A stretch of 64,000 bases of DNA, taken from contig JAJKFL010000013.1 of the NCBI GenBank assembly GCA_021186555.1, forward strand, positions 11,711,243 to 11,775,242, given 5' to 3'. The stretch's first letter is position 1. Every line of letters starts with the position of its first letter. Positions 34,072 to 45,250 of the stretch are shown one piece after another. Below the pieces are notes generated by a model. It was not told the origin of the DNA, made no database searches, and saw only the letters and a list, made by a program, of their open reading frames with translations. The translations under genes were made by a program, and so were the position numbers. The DNA comes from Reticulitermes speratus (lineage: Eukaryota; Arthropoda; Insecta; Blattodea; Rhinotermitidae).

Positions 34072-34205
34072 CGGGATAGCTCAGTGGGTTGGTCAGCAGG
34101 ACACGAGCTGGACAACCAGACCTTCCATACCTCGCACGCGCAAGAGAATTTTATCTTCTCCAAAACGTCCTAACCTGCTATGGAGCCCACCGAACCTCCT
34201 ACAGC
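34072..34205 (+). mobile_element. SINE (family C) fragment with tRNA head
   Basis: GAGCCGGGATAGCTCAGTGG has a well-kept A box. CTATGGAGCCCACCGAACCT corresponds to the CTGGGGCCCACCCAGCCT block of the full copies. The segment between is rearranged or deleted, and the 3' half is missing. Confidence 0.6.
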
Positions 34206-34249
34206 TGATCAGTTGTACACATACAAGAGACCAAGATATTGTTACATAA

Positions 34250-34380
34250 TTGTTTTATGCAACAACAATTTATGTATTGCCTGATAATGAATCAGTAAAG
34301 TCCGAAACATGTAGGAGTGTAGTGTTTTAAATATATTATTGTGAATCTGTGACAGTTGTGTGCATTTGTTGGTTAACAGT
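34250..34380. mobile_element. Partial relative of the CCAACAAATGCA foldback element
   Basis: GTCCGAAACATGTAGG and, near 34361, GTGCATTTGTTGG match the interior and right arm of the element at 22342-22498. The left arm was not found. Confidence 0.4.
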
Positions 34381-35377
34381 AAAAACTTAAAAATTCTTCA
34401 CAAGATATTGCTTTTGATTCTGAACTAACTTTGTTACCTCAAACACTTTAAGGACAAAATTTAATTTTGGATTAATCTTTTCAGCAACAAAATGTTTAAT
34501 AAAAAGCGGCACACAAACACCGATACATGGAAGAAATATGACAGGAAAGAAATTGAATCCGTGTTGCAGATTTCTGTAATGGAAACGAGATTCATTCAGG
34601 TCCCCAAAAAAACACTTAAGATTTGGGGAGTAATTCTGAAAGGCGAGTTTGTGTGTAAATTAGTTACCAAAGTCTCAGACAGAAGTAATTTTTCACGAAA
34701 GAAAGATGTGTTACTTTTTTCGATAAAGCTTTAACATAAAGGAATGAAATAAAACAGTTTTCCAATCCAACGAAATTCCAATTGCATCCCCATTGGTGAT
34801 TTATGGAAATGTTTTGCATCAGACTTTAAGCAGTTTCCGTAATTGCTGTTTCTATTCATCTGTCTCAACTGAGCTACTTGAGACAGCATCAACAACTCAT
34901 ATAACCATATAACCAACGAACGAGATTAAAACTAGGGCGAATATGTAACGTAAAAACGAAGCTTTATTAAATCAGTGAAGAAGTAGCGATTATTTACAAA
35001 ACGTTGACTCCAGAGCAGTGACGGCTGTTCCCAACAACGGACCATTCTCACGGCTTGAAAAATTAGAACAAATCAACTCACAACTAAAATTACATTCAGT
35101 GCTACAGTTTTCTGCTGCGTGGCCCGTTTTGCCGTCACGTGTACTTCTACAAGTGGACAGGAACAAACTGCGCTCTGCACATCAAACAAGCATCTAAAGT
35201 ACAGTACAATAAAAACTTTCTAACATAAATACAGGAGCACCTCATACACTGAAGAGTGTAATGTGTGGCCAACACGCGAAAGGACCGACAGACGTAAAAA
35301 AAAAAGTAGCCGGTGATTTTGTCAACTTAAGACGATGAAGCTAAAGAAGTTCCTAGAAAGCCTACACAAAAGAAGTG
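34381..35377. other. No supported gene
   Basis: An 80-codon frame at 34492-34734 is lysine-rich and vaguely like a psq-type DNA-binding region, but I cannot support a call. Confidence 0.4.
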
Positions 35378-35932
35378 GCAAGACAGGCAATGTACGCATA
35401 AACGTAACATTGAGGCGCGTTCGCGTAACCATTGTTGCCGTGGAAAAGAAATAAGTATTACATATTCTGAGTGTGTCTGTGTTCTTGTCTTAATTATCCG
35501 GCATGCAAATCACATCATTTCCGCGCCGTGTTGTAATGTCATCTGTGGGCTGGTTGAATTTAGCATATTTTTCCACATTGCTTCATTAACGGCACGATTT
35601 TCGAAAAAAAAAATGTATTGAATATAAAATGTGTGTTTTGATTTTCTTTACAAATGTCTGAAACATGTCTCATTCTAAGAAGAATTCAGCGAGACAGAAT
35701 GAAGAATTCAGCGGGATATTATCATAAAAGCACACAGGTCTTCATGTAAAGTACCGTTATTGTTGTCAGATTTTAATCAAACTTTAACTTTCTGGACAGA
35801 TTTTAGAAAAATATTCAAATACCTGATTCAGTGAAAATCAGTCCAGCAGGAGCAGAGTTTTTCCATGCGGACGGAGAGACAGACAGGCATAACGAAGCTA
35901 ATAGTCGCTTTCCGGAAGTTTGCAAACGCGCC
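35378..35932 (-). mobile_element. Interspersed repeat of the GGCGCGTT family, copy 2 (longest)
   Basis: The left side, AAGACAGGCAATGTACGC and GGCGCGTTCGCGTAACCA, is the complement of the right part of the copies at 13814 and 53616. The right side, GTTTGCAAACGCGCC, is the complement of their start. Blocks such as GATTTTAATCAAACTTTAAC and CAGTGAAAATCAGTCCAGC correspond to their middle. A 24-base block containing AGAATTCAGCG is doubled near 35680-35725. Confidence 0.6.
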
Positions 35933-35964
35933 TAAAAATTAATACTAGCAGATGTAATCAGCAT

Positions 35965-36150
35965 TAAATTTCAAATCTTCTGGGATGTTACGCCGTGTCG
36001 CCTGCTAAACAGCCACCGACCTTCCGAAGGAGCGTAGCACCCCTCTGCTTGACCCTGAAGATGAAGGCACTACAGCCCTCCGAAACGTCGGTAACTATGT
36101 CCTAGTTCACGCAGTATAACATTCCAAGAGACTTTTACATTTGGCAGTAC
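35965..36150. mobile_element. MITE of the CTTCTGGGATGT family
   Basis: The left terminus AATCTTCTGGGATGTTACGC and the complement of the right terminus, AAAGTCTCTTGGAATGTTAT, pair. The core reads CCCTCCGAAACGTCGGTAAC near 36080. This is one of the clearest copies. Confidence 0.7.
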
Positions 36151-36312
36151 CGCTCTGAGAAGCTGAAATTTCGCATCTAATTAGCATATTGAGGTCACGG
36201 AATTCGATGAGTCTGTTTCATACCCCGGTCACTGTACTTCTGAGGAAAGAGCTCCCGCTGCCCAGTAAACAGCTTAGTCGCCAGACCGACTGAATCGTAG
36301 CGACTCAAGTGC

Positions 36313-36699
36313 TTTTTGGCTTCTACATATTCTTGCCGTTTATGTTCTTCCGTAAGGTATTGACGCATCCACACATTCTGGTTGTCTTCTTTTTGGCTTC
36401 TACATATTCTTGCCGTTTATGTTCTTCCGTACGGTATTGACGCATCCACACATTCTGGTTTTCTTCTTTTTGGCTTCTACATATTCTTGCCGTTTATGTT
36501 CTTCCGTAAGGTATTGACGCATCCACACATTCTGGTTGTCTTCTCTTTGGCTTCTACATATTCTTGCCGTTTATGTTCTTCCGTACGGTATTGGCGCATC
36601 CACACATTCTGGTTGTCTTCTTTTTGGCTTCTACATATTCTTGCCGTTTATGTTCTTCGTACGGTATTGACGCATCCACACATTCTGGTTGTCTTCTTC
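36313..36699. repeat. 77-bp tandem repeat, five copies
   Basis: GGCTTCTACATATTCTTGCC recurs at 36318, 36395, 36472, 36549 and 36626. Copies differ at single bases (CGTAAGG/CGTACGG, GTATTGACG/GTATTGGCG), and the last has lost one C. Because 77 is not a multiple of three, the apparent 107-codon frame across it cycles through all three frames and is not a real protein. Confidence 0.95.
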
Positions 36700-38912
36700 G
36701 GCTGATATTTGAACTCTGCAGAGCTCCATTACTTGTTAGTTCAACTTCATGATATTTAACACTCATTATTTTTTCCAATAATTTTGTTTTGAATTTCCGG
36801 CTTGCAGCCTAGCAAGCTTATTAAAAAGTCCAGTAACATAAAGGGGCCTTTACCATGAGATTTGTTAATCTTGTTCAACGACAGTAAAATATGACCGCTA
36901 AAGTATGCTCTGCGTTGCTATTGATAACGAATACAATCATCTCCGTCCGGTAGGCCCTTTCATCGGAACTGAAGTTAGTGGCAATTCATCTTAAGTCTAA
37001 ACCTGCTTCACTTGTTTGTACCGAAACTAAATAAATCAATTTCACTTCGGCGGAGACCATCACTCTTTTCCTAACCCTCTTTCACCCCTTTATCGAAGCC
37101 CCATTTCTACAACCAACCCTTCAACTCCCTTAAACTCTTTTTTTTAAGGCAAAACTTCTTTTTCTCCGCGTTTCACCCGTAACTTTAAAACTTTTTCCCT
37201 TAACTTTTTTTCTGCCAGACCAAAACGTCTGCTGGCAGTATGTGTGCCTAAAGTTCCTTACTGTACCTTCCCCCGCCTCCCTCTATTGCTTCGTCGTATG
37301 TTAGTTCACAGCTCTAACCAGTAAGTCCACAATACTTGACAACAAATAAATATTTTTGTGATTTACCTTACGACGTCGCGAGTAATTCAACTTATACAGC
37401 TTCGAATCATAAGATAATTAATGAATGAGAAATTATAATTTAGTTTCAAGAAAGCATCCGGGTCTTAATCGAGATACGATATTTTTTGAGAAAAACTGAG
37501 GAAAACAAAGAGAAACCCCAAAATGATATTCTATTATCATCTGCAGGACAGCATGCATGTCTGAGGTCAATTCTACAACGTTGTGACAGTAATTTGTTAA
37601 GGCTATAATCCTTACTCTTTCGCTTTAATATGTTTTATCTTAGTCAATCTTTCGCGTATTTATATGTCTTCTTCTTTATATACCTGCTCCCCTCTTTGCA
37701 GTTTTCGTTCTGTCCTGGAAACGGACTGAAAAAGATGCTAAAAGATAAGAAGTCTTCGATTTTGCCGAACCAATTTTTTATTGGTCTAAAAAACCAGGCA
37801 AAAATGTTGTCCCGTGGGAACGTCGCTTCAGGGAAGACTTGCAATGGGCTCGGAATCGAATTCCACATGTGGTTATAAATAATGCGAGGAGGACACGACG
37901 TAGAGAACAAATATTTCAGATATGGCTACAAAGTAATGCATTCATTCATATCAACGTAACCGTCTTTTCTTACAAAACATGGCGTGTTTTGATACAATGT
38001 TTCTGATAGGTCCACTTCATTTTGGGGGTAATACTTCCTAATTCATAATGAAATGTCATAAGTCTACAAGGTCCATAGTTAAATGGTTACACACAGATGG
38101 TTGACTAATACAGCCTACGGATATGAATTAACACCGTTAAAAATGTAACAGTATCCGTGTCAAACTTAGTGTTTTACTGAAAAATGAAGTACGTCAAAAA
38201 GACTGCATGCGTTTACCAGATATATATGTAAGTTCCGTACAACAGATTTACAAATAACTGACTGGACTTCGTGAAATTTGGTACGAACATTACATCAAAA
38301 CAGGTCACGTTTCATTTCCCTACAATCAATAAAGACAACAAAAAGCAGGTACAAACTTCAGCGAACGTAGCAACATTATGAGGCTCCTAAAATTTCTATG
38401 GTGAGAAAACGTATCTTGTGGGTTACTTTCGGTCTGGAAAGAAAACAACAACATGGTAATAATGACCTCTAATTTCAAGATCATCACTGATGTGACATTT
38501 AATTTATACACACTCTGTAAAGGTGGTGAACAATTATTCTTTACTCAAGGTGTCTCTGTCGGAGCCAGAGTGTGCCAGAAAACGTCCCTGAGAAAGAAAA
38601 CAAAATTCACATTTTTAGTTATACATCATTTGCTTTCACTGCAAATATTTGTACTTCACTGATACACCAAAATACATACGAAATGTACCACCACGCCATA
38701 ATCGCCACAATTAATATGTACATACATCCTAAACCGAACGAGGTCCTAATTCCGTCACAGAAAGCGATAAACCAAATTTTTATGGCCCCCCATCGACTGT
38801 CTCACGCCAATGTACAGCAGACATTAATAAAAACAGCAAACACGTGTACACAGAAATGCGAAACTGTGACTTAAGTAATAATATATATAATATATATTAT
38901 AACAACTCTGTC
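36700..38912. other. No supported gene
   Basis: T-rich and AT-rich sequence. An alternating AT patch lies at about 38878-38899. Short frames show no motif. Confidence 0.5.
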
Positions 38913-38920
38913 TATTGAGG

Positions 38921-39182
38921 CCGCCGATCCCAGTGGCCGCGCGGTCAAAGGCATGGGTTTGCGGCCTCAGCTTGCTGGGATTGCGGGTCCGAATCCCGCC
39001 AGGGGCATAGAAGTCTATCTCTTGTGAGCGTCGTGTGTTGTCAGGTAGAAGCCTCTGCGTCGGGATGATCACCCGTCCAGAGGAGTCCTACAGAGTGTGG
39101 TGTGTCTGAGTACGATCCGCGAAGCCTCGACAATGAGGAGGCCCTGGCCCACTAAGGGTTGTTGCGCCATGGAAAAAATAAT
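38921..39182 (+). mobile_element. tRNA-derived SINE (family B, class II tRNA-like head) with target duplication
   Basis: The head reads GATCCCAGTGGCCGCGCGGT, then a long variable-arm-like segment, then GCGGGTCCGAATCCCGCC (B box and T-arm). The layout recalls a leucine- or serine-type tRNA with a long variable arm. The body ends with GTTGCGCCATGGAAAAAATA. TATTGAGG flanks it at 38913-38920 and 39183-39190. Relatives: 48397-48644 and the head fused to the LINE at 60283. Confidence 0.88.
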
Positions 39183-39187
39183 TATTG

Positions 39188-39240
39188 AGGTCTTCGCCCT
39201 TCTGGGATGTTACGCAGAATTTATTGGTAATTACTAACCG
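39188..39240 (+). mobile_element. Terminus of the CTTCTGGGATGT family
   Basis: GAGGTCTTCGCCCTTCTGGG, ATGTTACGCAG and a diverged TTGGTAATTACTAACC follow the SINE directly. The SINE target duplication lies at the edge of this fragment, so the SINE probably inserted into an older MITE. Confidence 0.5.
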
Positions 39241-40039
39241 GCCTACTTATTGTTTGCGGCTGCATTGCCTCCGTTAAACTTGGCACCGTAGGATTAAAGG
39301 TCTATGATATTACCACTTTAAATACAGTGGCTAAGAAATGTAGCACTTGCTTTAATACAAATCATCTGTATCATGTCCGCGGAGTGAATTGAAGATTCTT
39401 ACAATTTAACAAACAACTATTTCCCTAAACAGCACTAAGAAATCTATCTTTGTAATAAAAATGCAGTCCATTACTGTGATGTAGGAAATTAACATTTATG
39501 TACTCGTAATATTCAGATGAAGTTCCTAACTAAAAGATTTAAATTATGTCTGTTTATCGTCGTGTTTCAGGCGACATCTGTCGAGGATCCACACATCTTC
39601 CTCGGTCCGTACTTTGCCTAACACTAGGCTCTGTCCATACATGTAAGTCACGTATGAAGCAATTCCTCTGGCCATGGCTAGGGTTCTGTGCTTCACATTA
39701 TGACCGGAACCGCTCAGTGAACACACGTACACTGACTCAATCTTGCACCCTATAGACGACAGCGTACGAACGGAAAGCCTGTAGAATCCTTAGAACCCTG
39801 ATGCTTCTTGAACACTTTATAGTACAGTGGTTACTATTTGTACCAACTGCTGTAACAAAAAAGACTCTACATTTTTTCCACACAATGCAGCTATATGCTT
39901 CTAATTATAGAAAAATACAGCTACTATTTCCTCCACAGCATTAAGCAATTTGTTTCTGTTACGTAAATTGTGTCCACTATGAGATACAAACTCAATTGTT
40001 TCATGTCGGTGACATATCAGGTTCTAGGTCGTTACGACA
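39241..40039. other. No supported feature
   Basis: No recognisable gene or repeat. Confidence 0.5.
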
Positions 40040-40150
40040 TGTCAACCGGTAAAGAGCTATAGAAGCATGGAAGAAGCTCAGTGCCTTCGAAACGTCGGTA
40101 ACTACCAGTCGACACGGAAAATACGCCAGAAGATAAGAAGCCTTCTTTAA
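40040..40150 (-). mobile_element. Partial MITE of the CTTCTGGGATGT family
   Basis: The core CTTCGAAACGTCGGTAACTA lies at about 40087-40106. The complement of the right end, TCTTCTGGCGTATTTTCCGT, is a diverged terminus. The other terminus is unclear. Confidence 0.5.
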
Positions 40151-41751
40151 GATGTTCCAAAGCTGTAACCACTTTTAAAACGTCTTATCGTAAGGACAGA
40201 AATGTGATGTGTTTTCATAGAGATACCAAGTTTTAGATGACATTTTGCATATAAAATTAACTCAAGTTTCATGCCGGTTTAGAGAGTACTCGGTTTCAAA
40301 ACCCAGGCTGTTGGAACACAAAACTTATGCAACAGTAAAGAGGGATGCGTCTCTTCATAACAAAAATTAGCATATTTACCATGCGGAAAACCTTAAACAG
40401 TAAAAGAAAATTACATATGAATTTTTCATATACAATTTTAAATTTAAAGCTTTCATCTGCATAACGGGGGCCATAAACGAATCATATTAGCCTGAAAACC
40501 AAACCCTTGAACCGCTCACCGCCTGTGTGTTTGATGTTGGTCGACACACAAGAATCTCAACATCACATGATCTCAGAATGTAAACAATTTCAAAGTTTTC
40601 GTTCTGCCAGTCTAAGCGATTTTGGCAGGTCTTTAAGAAGGCATTCAGTAATTCAGGCCATGTGGCATCGAATAATATTAGACTGATAAAAGGGAATGTC
40701 CGTGATCTAATTTGAGGTAGCGTCCTGTATTTTTATGCACGTACTGAGTAAAACAACGAAACACCTCGTTCCGAACATCAGGTCTTGGGGACGAAATTTC
40801 AACCCACGACATCCCGAATATGAAGCACAAATGGCACCCCTTAAACAACTTCCTGTGATGACGGTACTAATTTGACAGATGACCATATCATGTTTCACAG
40901 CACATTGCGTTCATTCTTATTAGGTACCTGCTCTCAAAGCCCTCAACAAACGTTCTTCATTTAAGGTGAAACAAAAATTTTCACGCTAATGTAAAACGTG
41001 TGTTGAACATTTAAATTTTCACACGCCTTTTAAACACGACAGAAGAAGACAAAATATTTCCGAATGTATTAAATTTTCATTTTGACTGCCGTTGTATCTT
41101 GCCCCTTCATGCTCCGGGAGCTTCGTTTGCTATATTTATAGGCAGACATTGACGTACGCTCAGACAAGCAACATTTCGACGGCAATGTGCGGCAGCAGAA
41201 CATTTTATGGCTACTTCCGATGATGAGTGACCACCTCTGGGGCAATATACAGCAATTAATTGCCGAACGTTACCGAAATATGGACAGAGTTCCTGACAAC
41301 TTTTCCCAGAAATCAACTACCTGCCGATAGTTGAGAAGTGTTCGAGAAAGATGAAACTCCCCAGGTTGGTGCGGCGTTAATCGTTGAAGTGTTGTTGCTT
41401 GCGTTGATATGTCGGTGTCTACATTTCTGTTTTAATCGTTGCTTGCAACGACAGACTATTCGATTTTATTGGGTAATCCTACTCACATGCCTAGAAATAT
41501 GAGACATGCAGAACTCTCGTTGCCAGGACTTAAATATTAAGGTCACGTGATTTACGTAATGCGGGAAGTGCACTCGGTATTTTACTAGAAGTAACCCCCA
41601 AATTAGGCTGAAACGCTTCAGAACCTGCCGGACGCAAAAACCGAGGAAAAACAAAATTCCCGGAGGCAAAAATAGAAGTGGAGCAGTGAAAGCAGGATCG
41701 CACACAACTATGTGAAATTTCATAAATGAGCCGAGACTTACCTGACAAAAG
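40151..41751. other. No supported gene
   Basis: Short frames on both strands, none with a motif. Confidence 0.5.
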
Positions 41752-42048
41752 GGTAAAGTAAAGGTAAAGCTGTCATTCTACACGCCACGAAGGCATATGG
41801 AGGAATGGACGTATGGATCCAGCCATTCGTAACTCCAGCACTAGACGGAAGTGAGTGGTCAGCCTCACGCCACGATCCACTGGGAAAAGAGCTCACGGTA
41901 TCTATTGAACAGGAGGATGGGTGTGTCGCAGAGCCAGTCTGAGCACTTTGAAGAAACGAAGACACTCTTGCCCCCCCGCCGTGAATCGAACCACGATTCA
42001 TCGGTCATTCATCCCGTAGCCTAGTCGCTATACCGAGTGAGCTATTCT
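41752..42048 (-). mobile_element. SINE (family C), full length, antisense
   Basis: It has the 3' tail (in reverse) GGGTAAAGTAAAGGTAAAGC, the body GGAAGTGAGTGGTCAGCCTC and GCAGAGCCAGTCTGAGCACT, a reversed B box, CCGTGAATCGAACCACG, and a reversed A box, CGGTATAGCGA on the complementary strand. The GTAAAGGTAAAGC tail is shared with the SINE at 57648. Confidence 0.88.
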
Positions 42049-42143
42049 TTCACAATAATAAGGAATCATATTTCACACTATGGCGATATATTTCTTACAG
42101 CGCTAAAGTCGCATATCCAAGTAGAGTTCAAAATACCGCAGCA

Positions 42144-43511
42144 CTTTGTATGCAGCCGACACCGAATACTCTGACCATGCAGTCAATTACCAGTATCATC
42201 ACCAGCACCACAGCATTTTGTACGCAGCTGACATGGCATACTCTGACCATGCAGTCAATTACCAGTATCATCACCAGCACCACAGCATTTTGTACGCACC
42301 TGACATGGCATACTCTGACCATGCAGTAAATTACCAGTATCATCACCAGCACCACAACATTTTGTACGCAGCTGACATGGCATACTCTGACCATGCAGTC
42401 AATTACCAGTATCATCACCAGCACCACAGCATTTTGTACGCACCTGACATGGCATACTCTGACCATGCAGTAAATTACCAGTATCATCACCAGCACCACA
42501 GCATTTTGTATGCAGCTGACATTGCATACTCTGACCATGCAGTAAATTACCAGTATCATCACCAGCACCACAGCATTTTGTATGCAGCTGACATGGCATA
42601 CTCTGACCATGCAGTAAATTACCAGTATCATCACCAGCACCACAGCATTTTGTATGCAGCTGACATGGCATACTCTGACCATGCAGTAAATTACCAGTAT
42701 CATCACCAGCACCACAGCATTTTGTATGCAGCTGACATTGCATACTCTGACCATGCAGTAAATTACCAGTATCATCACCAGCACCACAGCATTTTGTATG
42801 CAGCTGACATGGCATACTCTGACCATGCAGTAAATTACCAGTATCATCACCAGCACCACAGCATTTTGTATGCAGCTGACATGGCATACTCTGACCATGC
42901 AGTAAATTACCAGTATCATCACCAGCACCACAGCATTTTGTATGCAGCTGACATGGCATACTCTGACCATGCAGTAAATTACCAGTATCATCACCAGCAC
43001 CACAGCATTTTGTATGCAGCTGACATGGCATACTCTGACCATGCAGTAAATTACCAGTATCATCACCAGCACCACAGCTTTTTGTACGCACCTGACATGG
43101 CATACTCTGACCATGCAGTAAATTACAAGTATCATCACCAGCACCACAACATTTTGTACGCAGCTGACATTTCATACTCTGACCATGCAGTAAATTACCA
43201 GTATCATCACCAGCACCACAGCATTTTGTACGCAGCTGACATGGCATACTCTGACCATGCAGTAAATTACCAGTATCATCACCAGCACCACAGCATTTTG
43301 TACGCAGCTGACATGGCGTACTCTGACCATGCAGTCAATTACCAGTATCATCACCAGCACCACAGCATTTTGTACGCAACTGACATGGAATACTCTGACC
43401 ACGCAGTAAATTACCAATTTCGTCACCAGCACCACAGCATTTTGTACGCAGCTGAAATGGCATACTCTGACCATGTAGTAAATTACCATTATCATAACCA
43501 ACACCACAGCA
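42144..43511. repeat. 72-bp tandem array, 19 copies, open in several reading frames
   Basis: Copies start every 72 bases from 42144. On the plus strand the unit encodes 24 residues, beginning YAADMAYSDHAV and continuing NYQYHHQHHSIL, and the frame 42146-43540 is open for 464 codons. Two minus-strand frames are also open for 282 and 339 codons, one of them strongly hydrophobic (VVLVMILVIYCMVRV). Openness in several frames follows from a stop-free unit with a period divisible by three, so it does not prove coding. The outer copies are the most diverged (first: ACACCGAA; last: CATTATCATAACC) and the inner ones nearly identical, which is typical of unequal exchange. No similarity to a known protein is claimed. 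Confidence 0.95.
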
Positions 43512-45099
43512 TTTTCTCCACTCTTCCCTTCAAGCACTAATTTCATCAAGTCTTTCTTCCTGTTTCGTCCTCAGATTTCTCACCTCAATCTAATCCCTCT
43601 CTTTCTCCTCTCACCCCACAGACTCCAAGAACAACAAAGATACAGATGAAACAACACTACAATCTTTCTGATATATCTTTAAATAAGAATTTATGTTATT
43701 GCTTAAGCAATAAAGAAATCAGTTAATTTTACCAAACACCATTTCAAGCCTAAACGTGAGGCTGTCAAACTTCATGTCTTGTGGAGTGAGGGTGTGTGAC
43801 GTCAGTGGATCTGCACCTGTGTGGTAATCGGGGCGTAGATCAGAGCTTAGATGAAGTAGATATTAAGGTCAGAGGTGTGGTAATTCGAATTGGACAGAAC
43901 TGGCAAAATGACGCAATCGTGTGCTATTGTTGTTGTTGTCATCCCGAATTATAACTTAACCACTGCAGATTCAGGGAGTAAATGAGTCAGCCACTTACAA
44001 AGCTTACAATTATGTCTATCACACACTTTGTACGAAATATTTCTGTGTTAAAATGTACCAACCTGAAGATGATGCAGCCACTTCAACATTATGCCTGCGG
44101 AAGAAACGGAAATTTAAATTTATTAAGCCGCGACTGTTCCCTTCTTTTGTTCCTTTCAAGGAACCAAAGCAAGTGTAGAATTTTTCTCCGACAAACAAAA
44201 TCGACATCTCTTGAAACTTTGTGGGATTTCAAGACGTAAGCAAGCGAGTGAGTGACAGAGCAGAAACCCCCTAAGTTACAGCAACCTGCATAATGATAAG
44301 CTACAGGAAGATCTGAGGAATTGTTGAATAATGGAACAGGTCAAACTAGGAACACTCGCGAATTAGATCGCCCGGGTTTCAGGTCGCTGAACAAGAAAAT
44401 TACCTTCGGAATGTGAAAGAAACTGAACAGTTCCGTACTTTCTCACTTCGCAAGTCAAAACGCGTAGAGGACGCCAAGCGGAAAGGTTCCAATGTTTAGA
44501 ACTGATTACTATGGCAGCGTAACTTACTAATGGAAAAACAACAAGGTACCAGCTGCAACTGTGTGTCCATTTTACGTATGGAATGAAACGTATCACACAG
44601 CGGCAGGTAAGAGTCGCCACAGCCTTACGGTTGATATTTCTTGATTACTTACGCTCAACTAAATCGCGGCAAAATCACCCACCACCAAATTTACAAGCAA
44701 ACCCATTAACCCAGTCCTCTCCCACTACCCACCACCAATGGCTCTATGGTTATCCCCAGCACCAGCACTCACCGAATGCTACACGTCCACTGCAGCCTTA
44801 ATCGTGGCGGTCATCGTTCATGTCGTCAAACGAATATCCATGTGGTATCTTAAACTACCTCTGTTAATACCCTCAATTATCACTATCTTCTTCCTCCTCC
44901 TCCTCCTCCTCCAACTCCTCCACAATCACAGTAATCACCACCTTCATTTTTACCCAGTACATTGTCATCATTAACAAACCTCCTCATTATAGTCATTATC
45001 CCTTTCATAATCTACAAATATAGTCTGTCATAACTTCATTATAATATGTGGGGTTGGTTCTTAGGGCGGTGTAGGCCTACGTTAATATTATGGCCTTAT
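43512..45099. other. Flank of the 72-bp array; pyrimidine tract and (CCT)n microsatellite
   Basis: A pyrimidine-rich stretch ending CTCTCACCCCACAG at about 43607-43620 looks like a splice acceptor, but no linked exon is recognised. (CCT)n lies at about 44893-44913. Confidence 0.4.
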
Positions 45100-45250
45100 G
45101 GGAAGTTGCGCCATGTATTTTGGTATACGGTTGTCACCGTTTCGGAGAGACCTTCTGCTTCCCTTACAGAATAAATCCTGGAGGCCGTAGTTCCTTCCCT
45201 AACGTCGATAACAACATACCACACTATAAGACGTCACGTCCAACAAGACG
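45100..45250. mobile_element. Diverged MITE of the CTTCTGGGATGT family
   Basis: TTATGGGAAGTTGCGCCATG at the left, GTTGTCACCGTTTCGGAG as core, and CTAACGTCGATAACAAC plus CACACTATAAGACGTCACGT at the right follow the family order with many changes. A weak call. Confidence 0.35.

Noticed and set aside
34492-34734. Lysine-rich 80-codon frame resembling a psq-type DNA-binding domain
   Set aside because: The resemblance is vague, no pogo/Tigger transposase follows and no inverted repeats flank it.
36382-36705. 107-codon frame with repeated FWLLHILAVYV segments
   Set aside because: It comes from a 77-bp tandem repeat whose period shifts the reading frame, with no other coding support.
38921-39005. 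Possible functional tRNA genes (also at 20889, 48397, 57831-57935, 60283)
   Set aside because: Each tRNA-like head continues into a SINE body or a LINE, and the acceptor stems are not intact.
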